From Syngnathus acus (lineage: Eukaryota; Chordata; Actinopteri; Syngnathiformes; Syngnathidae): a DNA stretch of 64,000 nt. Positions within the stretch are counted from its first letter, which is position 1. Each line of letters opens with the position of its first letter. The notes under the pieces were generated by a model that was not told where the DNA came from, did no database searches, and saw only the letters and a list, made by a program, of their open reading frames with translations. The stretch covers positions 2,229,967-2,293,966 of the forward strand of contig NC_051091.1 of assembly GCF_901709675.1 (NCBI RefSeq). The letters are read 5' to 3'. Both the position numbers and the translations under genes were made by a program. Shown piece after piece: positions 34,757 through 48,400 of the stretch.

Positions 34757-37002
34757 CACAGGATATTAGAGTGTTTTAAAATCGTGTTTCACTGGCTGAC
34801 CTTGAAAAAAATTTTTATGCTGCCATAAATCACTATTACAAGTTGACACAAAGCGAATGAAAAAGAAAAACGTACACACAGGAAACACACAAAAACACAC
34901 TCATCCCAAAACAACAAGACAACGAGAACACGACAACACATCTTGTTGCAACATATCACACTGGCATTATGGCAGCAAGCAAGGTGTGTGTGTGTGTGTG
35001 CGTGCGTGTGTGTGTGTGTGTGCGTGACCTTGTTTTTAGGACACAAGTGTCTCCTTCTTACAGCTCAGACACTCACTCAAACTGACTCAGACTCACAAAA
35101 AGTGGGACAGAGAGTCTGACCCCCCCCTCAGACACTCACACACACACACACACACACGCTTGGTGTCTGCTATTAAAAGCTACTCAAAGTCTGAGCTCGA
35201 TTCAGCTGCAGACGAGCTCAGACACACACTTGCTCTGACAAACACACCTGCACACTGCAAAATAGATTGTAGCAGAATGAGTAGCGTGTGCAGATTCGGT
35301 AGTAAAATCACACACAGCAGCATAAAAGAAAAAGAGCATCCATCCCTCCATGATCTCCTTTCATTTTCTCTTTCATTCTTTCTTTGAGACAAATGGATGC
35401 AACAAAGCTGCTTCGGTGCCCACTGGTGACTTTTGGAGATGACGTGCGCGGGAACAGGGAAGGGGATGGGGGGTGACCCAAAACAGTCAGGAGTAAAAGA
35501 TGGCGTGCCGGGAAAGGAGGTCTGCTCTACTGGGAGGAGGAAGAGGAGGAGGAGGAGGAGGAGGAGGGGGAGGGATGACAAAGCACGTGAGGGCCTCTCA
35601 AAAGAGCATTTTTGACACAAGATGGCCACCTGCACATCAAACTGCAGTCTTCATGCATGTTCCCCACGACATAAACAGTGTGACCTCCCGTGGACGGCTT
35701 AATGAGAAATCCCCAGCGGAATGGCGTGGCATGCTAGCTAGCATTAAAGTTGGAAAACGCTAACAGAAGAAACCACGCGAGATGCTTTCCCGTCGCCCGA
35801 GGAGAGAAAGAACAGCGCGCGCGTTCAATGACCTCCGATGACGGTGGACTGCCGCCAAACGTATGACATCATCGCACGGACGTGGCGCCGGACGCTTCTC
35901 TCAAGCTCAGTCGGAAACATTGCGAACTTGATTCCAAAGGTAAGAGACGTCGTTGGTGTGAACGAGACACGTTGTGAATTTCAGCCATATTGAAGCTCCG
36001 TCTTGTTTTTTCAACATGCCACTTTTGACACTATGTGTTGCAGCCACATTTGTTCCCGTAAGATTTGCACACTTATTGGGAACACCGTAAGAGCTTGGGA
36101 ACCGTGTCGGTAAGACGCAATCAAAAACGTACAAATGCCTTTTAGAATGCAAATGTTATTGATTTTCGTAAGTACAGAGACTGAACTGCGCTTACGATAT
36201 TAGTCACTCGGGTTTGGATACGGTGCGAATGCATTGATTGACGTACGTACTGAAAATATGTATACATTTCTAAACATATGTACTGCACATAAAATAGATG
36301 CATGCATGTAAGTCCACTTCCGGTATGTTTACATGTGTTTTGCATTTACAGCAAAACTCATTTCTGAGAGCCACTGCTGCAGTTGTATGTCTTTGGCCTT
36401 CTCATGGAGGTGAAAAGACAAAAGCGTCACGCATGCGCTGACAGAGTTTGAAGCGGGGCAACACGTGTCAATCATGTGACCAAGCCGTTTGCGACTCTGG
36501 TGGATTTTGGAGAGCCTCCACCGTTGCTCGTCCATGCGTGGGTTGTGCCCACAACATTCAGGGGGGGTATCATCGCTGACGCTATTGCCCTTGCAAATTG
36601 GAGAAATCTTGTTGGCCTGATGACATTTGTCCTGGACTGTCTAGAAATGGAAGTGTTCATCCCCTGATCGTCCGTATAGCCTCAAATTTCCAACCGTTGA
36701 TAACTTTTTGAAAATAGGACTTCAACATGGCTTTTTCAGCATTGAAGTCGTTTGGACAGACGAAACTCAGGCGGATTTTTAGACCATGTCTGAATTAGAA
36801 AAAAGGGAAATTGGTGAAAAAGGTGTCTTTTCTGTTATCACTGGAATAGTCGGAAAACGGACAGCCGCGACAGAGAGCCTCACACGCACGCACGCACGTA
36901 CGTACCTCCGTCGTCCTCATCGAAGGAGTTCATGCAGGGGAAGTAGATGGCGAGCGCCTCGAAAGACGCCGACAGGCTGATGCGGCTCTGCGAGCGCTCC
37001 AT
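29599..37002 (-). CDS. rims4: Regulating synaptic membrane exocytosis protein 4 (gamma-RIM)
   Basis: Small RIM isoform with a single C2B domain, found at neuronal membranes and linked to vesicle exocytosis and neurite growth; it lacks the Rab-binding, PDZ and C2A parts of full RIMs. Six coding exons: 37002-36906, 34723-34579, 31705-31593, 30957-30856, 30343-30204, 29817-29599. They join in phase to 271 aa; human RIMS4 is 269. The N-terminus MERSQSRISLSASFEALAIY separates RIMS4 from RIMS3. Exon 2 carries the AIQRSTETGLAVEM stretch and exon 3 FSDFLDGMGPAQFVGRQTLA. The C2B domain follows (about residues 118-250), containing AAYIKVYLLENGTC, KKKTKSARKSLDPLYNQVLV and VWGNYGRMGRKCFMGVARIL, and the end is VGPCCERP. 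The start is the first ATG in frame, inside a CpG-rich block (about 36900-37470) that probably holds the promoter. Introns reach 2.9 kb and carry repeats, including a LINE fragment at 32.2 kb. Confidence 0.95.
30501..30630. repeat. Two-copy 65-base tandem duplication with internal hairpin
   Basis: CAGGTTGAGGTAGCATT begins at 30501 and again at 30566, with only a few differences between copies. Each unit holds the inverted pair AACAGCAA / TTGCTGTT (or a one-base variant) around a six-base loop. It lies in the rims4 intron 30344-30855. Confidence 0.85.
32135..32264 (-). pseudogene. Non-LTR retrotransposon reverse-transcriptase fragment
   Basis: Minus-strand translation gives KLTSKLDDLDFADDIAL followed by STKHHM, the catalytic FADD box (32201-32190) and context of LINE reverse transcriptases. 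The frame is lost on both sides within about 100-130 bases, so this is a dead 5'-truncated or broken copy in a rims4 intron. Confidence 0.65.
33973..34041. repeat. CTG/ATG trinucleotide repeat
   Basis: Mixed (CTG)n with ATG and CTA interruptions, in a rims4 intron. Confidence 0.9.
34724..36905 (-). other. First rims4 intron
   Basis: Contains (AC)n right next to exon 2 (34724-34754), (TG)n near 34984-35025, (CA)n near 35139-35157 and a GGA run at 35533-35568. The AC tract forms the polypyrimidine side of the exon 2 acceptor on the minus strand. No further exon seen. Confidence 0.7.
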
Positions 37003-37480
37003 GTAGAGGCCGCCCCCCCCGGTGGACCCCCCGCCCGCCGCCGGGCCCGGGTCGGCCGGCTTGGCCAAGCGCGGCTGCTGGGCATTCTTCACGCGGATTA
37101 CGGCGCGCGGCGTCTTGCACGGCGGTCGTCGGCTGCCCCCCGCGGCGGCAGACCCTCCAAGCCAGCCGGGAAAGGCGAGTCACAAGCCGGGAAGACGTTG
37201 GCGGCGTGCGGCGGCGGCGCAAGGAGGTTGAGGAGACGGAGGACGACGAAGAAGAGGAGGGGGAGGAAGAAGAGCTCTCATAGAGGATGCTTTGTTCCTT
37301 GCTCCCAGGTCCCAAAAGTGGGATTTGACGCCGTCTTAGGAGAGCTTGCGGAGCTGTGCGGGTGGCGCTCCGCGGCGCATCTTTATGGTGGGGAAAACAC
37401 GGACCTTGGGCACCAGAGAAGCTGGAGGGAGAAGGTGATGGCTGCGGCCGTCGATCGCCTCCCGGGCTAGGTGATGCTCA
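37003..37480 (-). promoter_or_regulatory. CpG-rich 5' flank of rims4
   Basis: GC- and CpG-rich segment directly upstream of the rims4 ATG, with CGG/GGA runs, in contrast to AT-rich DNA on both sides. It probably holds the 5'UTR and promoter. No TATA box is obvious. Confidence 0.5.
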
Positions 37481-38824
37481 TCTGGGAGAGTCTGGCAGGA
37501 ATGAAAGAGAGCAGAGGATGAGGAGAGGAGTCAGCCAATCACGGGCAGAGGAAGGAGACGGGGGCGTGGCTGTTGGCTGGAGGACGAACCATCAGGCACA
37601 ATGATGGTGAAATAAAAGTCATATTTTGTTAGCTACATGGCTTAAAAATGGGGGTAGGGACTTTTGGAGTCATTTTTTTACAATTTCCAGAGGAAAGTCA
37701 TCGGAAGAGTGTTGCTGCCACACCAGAAAAAAAGTTCAGTTACGTGATCAATTTCACTGCAAAGTGATATGAAAAAAATGAATTGTTTTGATACTTCTCT
37801 GTTTTGTTTTTTAATCGGGGGGGGGAGCTCATATACTACTAAAAAAACTTTGATAAGTCAAGACTTCATATACAGTAAGAACATACTGGGGGGAAGTCAA
37901 AGTCAGACTTTTTTCAACAACACAATAGCATACGTTTTGGGGAAAACATACTAAAAATGAAAAAAGTCATTTGAATGAAATGTCGTCAGATAAGAAAAGA
38001 AAGAAAAGGAGGCGTCACCAAGGTAACTGGGCAACTTGTCACAATCAGCTGACAACGGGACAGGAGGAGATGCTCATTTTGCTATTTCAAGCATCTGCAC
38101 CCGTTTCTCAGTCCTCAGCAAAATGTCACCGCGTACAACGTTCAGAGGAGCAACATTGTCAACCCGTTCTGGCTCTTAAAAAATTATGTTGGTTTTCATG
38201 AAAAAATGTAAATGTTTACATTATGTGACTGTTTGCAGTCACACTGACGTCACACAGCGTCTCTGGAAGACATCCGTCATACACGATGAGTGAGTGAGTG
38301 TGTGTGTGTGTGTGTGTCGGTGCCATTGGAGATGAAGAAACCCAGGAGTTAAGCTCATTTTGGTGTCCGCGTGCACATAAAAATGTTATGTAACTAAGGC
38401 TGTCATGATGGATTACCAGGTAGCGAGTGTGTGTGTGCGCGCGTGTGTGTGTGTGTGCATGTGTATGCGTGTGTGTGTGCGTGTGTTTTGCAACTGAGTC
38501 AGAATTTCAACTAAAAAGACAATCACAAAATGAATTTTGAGAAATATAGAAGACACTTTTTGGAAGGCTTACAGGGGTCATAGGAAGTCAGTATATGTGA
38601 AACAACGTATGTCAATACAATTCTTGGCATTCCTGAGAGAAAACATGGTTTCTACTACAAAAAAGCACAGGCTGTGCTGCTGTGCAGAACTCCGGAGACG
38701 CTGTAACCAAAGATTATGAGGTCGTCACAGACGTTCCACAGCTTGTGAAAATTTGAGGGGGCACACACAATAACATTGAGACCCTGGCGTCCGAACTTCA
38801 AGGTCTATTAACTAGAGGGGTTGG

Positions 38825-39193
38825 TGTCACGTCTCGTCCCCAGCCGTGTTACTACGTGTCTCTGTCTTGGTTTCTCTCTGTGTGCTCGCCCCTCCCCTCC
38901 TGTGTGCCCATGATTAGTTTGATTATTCTCACCTGCCTCTTGTTACCTGTGGTGTATATAAGTCCTGTCTGCCCCTCCCGCCCTGCCGAATCATTGTGTG
39001 TTGTTGTCTTGATGTCGGTCGGTTGGTTCCTGGTGTCTTAATGTCTTCACGTCCTTTGTTTCGCGTCCCTGTCGGTTAGTCCTTTTGTTATTTCGTGAAG
39101 TCGTGTCAGTTTGCCGAGTCTGTTAGTTTGTTTTGCTGTATAAACCCTGGTCCGAGCTGCATTTGGTTGCCCTGCTCAATCCGATCCGTGACA
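38825..39193 (+). mobile_element. Solo LTR of the same retrotransposon (copy 2)
   Basis: Starts TGTCACG and ends CGTGACA, a seven-base inverted terminal pair, with TATATAAG and TATAAA-like signals in the same places as the copy at 17818. It has 14 extra bases after CTTCACGTCC that include a repeat of CGTCC. Flanks are GTTGG and GTTGA, a 5-base target duplication with one transition. Confidence 0.75.
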
Positions 39194-39292
39194 GTTGATA
39201 AAAACATTGGTGTGCATTTTGACCAGCATATGCTCAGATTCCAGTTTTCCGGTCCAGAAGGCTTCAAAGTTATGTTTAGGGGCCCCCTATCG

Positions 39293-39420
39293 CAGTGTTT
39301 CCCAACCTTTTTTCATTCACGGCGCACCTTTTCATTGGAAAAAACCTCGAGGCACACCACCAACAAAAATCTCTTAAGTGTTACACCAGCAAACAACAAC
39401 TTTATTGTTAGTAGTATTTA
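39293..39420 (+). mobile_element. hAT-like transposon end
   Basis: CAGTGTTTCCCAACC, followed by the GGCGCACC and CGAGGCACACC context, is characteristic of vertebrate hAT (Charlie-like) termini. The matching opposite end was not found, so the element is broken or its right part is diverged. Confidence 0.5.
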
Positions 39421-42400
39421 GGTAGCTAGAGTAAAACAGCAGCTAACCATGCAGTCAACCAACCACCCAGTGAATCAGCTAAAATGTGACTTGACCTCTG
39501 AATGATCTACGCAGCTAACTCGACACAAAATGACCAGGTGTAGCTACTACTAGCTAAACTAACCAGTCAGCTATACTGCCAACAAGATAGCTAATCAATG
39601 AACCAACTAATAAGATGACCAGCCAACCAACTAAAAAGACAAAACAAAAGCCCACCAAATAAGCAGCTGGCAAGATATCCGACTAAATGGTCAACAAGCC
39701 AAAATGTCAATAATTTAAAAAAAAAAAAAAAGGGAAATGGGTCGCTTTTTTTTTTAGACGCCTCAGCCTCGTTTTTGCCTTTTTTTTGGGTGAAAATGGG
39801 CCGAGGCTTCAGACCCAATTTATTCTGAAAGTAGAGCGGCGACTCATTGTTATCTGAATTTCGTTGCATTCTATCACCTCCTTGTCTTTCCGTTCGCTCT
39901 TTTCAACAATCCCCGGAGAGCAAGCTTGTCGTCCGTCAAATCACCCGAGACTTCCGTACTGACGGGATTAGCTCCATTATTGAGCTTTTGCAGGTGCGTC
40001 TAGTTTTTGATGGCACCAAAGAAAGGGACAAGTGTCCCCCCGTCCCCCTTGTTCTTTACTTGATTGATTTCCTATGGGAACAGCAATTATTGAGGAAGAA
40101 GGAGCTTTCTAACCTTGATCAATTATTGGCTTTTGGTATATCAAGCATCCCTTAGGAGTTGAAAACAAATCAACGATTGATCGGTTAGTTAGTTAATAGC
40201 AATAGGACGTGTGTCACCATCTGATTAAATTAGACTCATGGAAGCATGATGAGAAAAATCTTTACTAACTTACTACGTCATAAGAAGACAATGACTTAGT
40301 CCATTTCTCAGGTATATACTGGCAGATTCTTTTGTTCAGACAAGTAAAAACATTTTAAGATGTTACCTGCTTGACATAGTCAGGTAGGTAGTTAACTGGG
40401 TCAGTCTGTGTACAAGGCAGTTAGTAGTTGAGCCAGTCAGTATGTAAATCAGCCAGCCAGTTAGTTGGTTAGTGGGTGACTGAGTCATTTAGTCAGTTGG
40501 TGAGTCGATTAGGCCTTAAGCAAATATAAATTGGTTAGTCGGTTAGTTAGTTGGATAGTGAGTCTGCGAGGTCCGTCAGAGAGTCAGTTAAGTCGGTTGT
40601 CAGTTACTTTGTGGGTTAATTGATTCGTTTTGGTAGTCCCTTTGTCTGCTGTACAGAAGTCAGTAAGTCATTGTTGGTTGCTTTGCTGGTTAGTGAGTTG
40701 TTTGGTCAGTTAGTGAGTTCAGTCAGTTAGGTGGTGAGTCAACTAGGTCATCAGTAATGCGACCTTCAAAGACACATTTTGGGTCCTTAGTTGTATCGAT
40801 CGTGATGGTAGCTGACGTTCGCGCCCTGCTCCAGAGCCCCGTAGAGAAATGTATGGAGTCGTTCCTTCTGTCCGTCATCCGTCTCGTTCCAGGTTCAGTG
40901 GCTGGTGACGGCGTTCCCCAGGGATCTGTCCCCCGACATGTGATGGAGAGGCAATCTGTGGCAGCGTTACCAGCGTTTCATTGCTGTACGACGTCATTGG
41001 ATTTCCTCGTTAAAGTGCCAAGTGCAAGGCAAGCTTTCATCAGCTTGATCGTTCGGACTCTAAGCTGTCACACGCAATGCGGTCGTGTCATTCGATGCGC
41101 AATCTTTTTTGGTGAACTTTAACCAGTCCAGGAGTGACAAATAAACAGCTTGAAACGAGCAAACCTTGCCTTTTCATCTGAGAATTGTGAGACATTACGC
41201 AAATTGTCTCTCAATTCTTCAGGTAGAGGAGATGCAAAGGCATACTTCAAAACAAGGGTTTTACAGAGATTGTGTTTTATCACATTTAAATGAATGTGTG
41301 GGTCAGCTCAAATTACAGAGTAATTTAACAGTATGATAACATCAAAAGCCGTTATCGATAGCTATCGTCCGGTGACGCCGCTCGGCAGCCGGCTTGTTGT
41401 GAGCAACTGGATTGATTTTCAGTAGCTGGAAGGCCCCCGCAGCCAGTTGTGAGTTATGACTCTTCAGAAGGTATCGATCACGACGACGGCGGCGGCGTGA
41501 TTGAAGACGCCTCCCTGACATCGCCATGCCGACCACGGAGGTACATTGAACACCCGGCCCTGCTACTGGCTGGAAATACTTGATATCCATCACTTACATA
41601 TCGTAGTATGGACAGTTTAGGAGATTGTTGAAGGTCAAAGTTCAAAGGTCGCCAAGTCAAAACTCCTAAGTGCAACAAACAAACCCCATCGAGTTGCGCC
41701 TCAAATTGAAGGTTTTGATGAAAGCTTTCAATTTCACTCGTGACTCAACGTCTGAATTACCACAGAAACAAAACCATTTCCAGGATTGCAAACACTGTGA
41801 AGAAGCGCTTGACCGGAGTCTTTACTGCCCCTGGTGGCGGACAAGGGGAGTTGCAACACACATTCATGAACGTCATAAGAGGGACGGTACCGAGGAGATG
41901 GCCTGTCCAGTCGGTAGTTTGCTTAAAATCCTCATGAAACCATAAAAGTCCAATTTGAAACTCAAACTGAGTCTAACCCTGTCTTAAATCTATGATCGAA
42001 AAGCTTAACCACAACCATATTCCAGCATTGAAATCGTACTTTGAACGCCTAAGCCTTGTTTGAAGCATTGATTGTACATACTAGCGTACGAGTGGGTGCT
42101 TCGAGAGTTTGTTTACATCACACACTAAAAGCAAATTCGTGTCAGCTGACACGGGGATGAACCCCCGTCTGACAGCAGCCGCCTCTTGGAGACGGTCACC
42201 ATGGAAACGTGTACGTCATCTTTTTTTTTGGCTTCCGCTTAAATTATTGAGGGCCGCTTTTGGGGTGAGAAAAGAAAGAGTCCAAACATTCTTGTCATTT
42301 TTTCCTCCAGCATTATTGCTTTATTGGGTTCATTGTTGAAGCAGTCTTAATGCAGGACAGCACCTTGGAACTTGTCTAAAGCCAGCTGTGTCATTGTGAA

Positions 42401-43604
42401 TTTACGTGTGGAGCTACACAGTGAGATTAACTCTAAAGTTGGGATAAAACATGTTTGGCATTAAGCAGCAGCAAATTCGTTTTTTTTTGGCACTGTTGCG
42501 TTGACGTGTTTGTGGAGCATTTTGACAAAGGCACTTGGCTTACATTCGATCTTCCACTTGCTCATTTTACATCATTTTTGTGTTTGTGGCAAAAACACTA
42601 ATTGTCACAAAACAACGCTTTCTGAAATGTCATTTTGGCTCCACGGTCACATGGGTGCCAACAGCAGCGTGGTTACTATTAAAAGCTACAAACCCTATTC
42701 TTACTATTTTAAGGCATTAGAAATAAGGCAACGCAAATTGTAACGCTATTAAGCTTTAGCTAACAAAAATGCCAGCATCGAGTGAGAATATGAATCAAAG
42801 TACAAAATAATTGATTCCTGGTTAATACAAGTGAAGACAAGGCACAGCGATGCTACGTTGTAAATATCTGGAGTTGCACTTCTCCTAATGGCCATCTAGA
42901 CTTCCCGTGTTGCTATGAAAACAAAGGATGACGCCATAGGTGTGCGTGGTGTTGACGTCAGCTGCATAGTTAGGAGGGGGGAAAAAAATGACTACAAATA
43001 CTACTTGTGCATTTGAAGCAAAAAAATAATGTGTCAAGTTGCTCAAGCCCTAGTGCGTATAAAAGTATGAAACGGGCCGTGGTCCAAGAGTAGCTATTTG
43101 TAGGAAGGTGTATGAGGACCACACTGAATAGAATGAAAATGAATTGCAAAATTAAAATAAAGTGGCAATATTCCAGAGGCTGAGGGTAACAAATAGATTG
43201 TGTTTAGTTTTTTTATGTGGTCTCATTTGGTCCCAAATTTCTTTTTTGGACAGATTTTCTTTTCAAAATTAATCAGGCTATGAGATTGAAAAGACATTTC
43301 TGAGAATTTTGATGAAAACTGTCGGACTCCCTGCATATGCATGTTTTTTTTTTGTGTGTATTTTTGGGAAACCTTTTTTGACTCGATCCTCCGCTTAGTC
43401 ACTTTCTTTCATGGGCGCATCCGTTATTTGTGAATTTCAGGATTATATATGGTCTCAGCGTATTTCTTTTAAAACATAACAAAAGAATAATGTAAAAAAG
43501 CAAACTTGTTCCTGGCCTTGTATATTGGCCATCACTTAAGCGCAGTCGATTGGTCCGTTGTGGCGGGAGTGCTTGAAGGCGGCGGTATGTGGCACGTTGG
43601 GCAT
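39421..43604. other. Gene-free stretch between rims4 and cpne1
   Basis: Holds two low-complexity arms of opposite orientation (39425-39700, CAACTAACCAG-type; 40370-40750, GGTTAGTTGG-type), a GC-richer block at 41340-41600 with an orphan open frame, a weak CTCF-like match near 41825, and a perfect X-box at 42195-42208. The last part is probably the cpne1 3'UTR. Confidence 0.55.
42195..42208. promoter_or_regulatory. RFX X-box motif
   Basis: GTCACCATGGAAAC fits the X-box consensus GTHNYYATRRNAAC at every position. Confidence 0.35.
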
Positions 43605-47611
<4,007 letters not shown>

Positions 47612-48204
47612 CTGTGTCAAAACACAATTTAAGAAACTTTTAGGTTTTATAGCTCTAGATTTTTTGATACAACACAAAATGTCATTCAGTTGAGACCAAA
47701 CCAGATGGTATGCTGTTATCAATTAATCATTTTTTAAGCACTGTGAAGATTAGTTGTGGAAGTGCCGAGTCCGAGTGTTGGGCATTGCAATAAAAAAAGT
47801 AGTGGATCACCATATCAAAACTGTACCATTAGAGCACATCAAAACTTTCTATGAAAACCATACCAGGAAAAGGAGGAAAATACAACGTAAATACATTGGC
47901 GAGAATTACGAAATTCTGCTATTACACATGCAGAACACGGTCACGCCCCATTACGGAAGTGGCATTTTCTACCTTTTTAAAAGTAAAATAAATAAATTCA
48001 ATCCGTTACAAAAGCGGCGTAGAGGGGAACTTTCACACACATTTAACTTTAACATGCGACAATAATTAAGTCATAAACCGGAGAAAAGTAAGAGCATCAT
48101 TTCTTCAGATCGAGTCCACGATTAACAAGGGCGTAGAGCACATATCGAGAACCTGGTGCGCTGTCCATCAAATTGTCTGTATGCAGAACAAAACACACAA
48201 TTAC

Positions 48205-48400
48205 CTGACTTAACTTAAACATCAGTTTGGACGTATTTAATTCGCAAAATCCACAATTTTGGTCCAAAATGACGAATGAGCTGCCAGGCAGATCGACAAG
48301 ATTCACATAGGAAGCTTCAACCAGCCAGCAAATTCTTGTTTTGATTGGACAACAACTTAAACGAAGCGTCCTCTTGATTGGACAGAAAGGATCATCGTCA
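48205..48400 (-). promoter_or_regulatory. Candidate own promoter and leader exon of cpne1
   Basis: On the minus strand, two CCAAT boxes (48381-48377 and 48348-48344) lie 33 bases apart, about three helical turns, as NF-Y sites often do. About 140 bases further on, a consensus donor (CAG|GTAATTG, GT at 48204-48203) could close a non-coding first exon that splices to the cpne1 ATG exon 590 bases away. This predicts a start near 48250-48300. It is inferred from motifs only. Confidence 0.4.

Noticed and set aside
36917-37315. A 132-codon minus-strand frame overlapping the rims4 start
   Set aside because: It opens at a non-ATG codon and its sequence is low-complexity Ser/Arg from GC-rich leader DNA.
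40757-41122. A 121-codon plus-strand frame with an ATG
   Set aside because: No recognisable motif, no promoter or splice context, and no codon bias that I can see. Left as chance.
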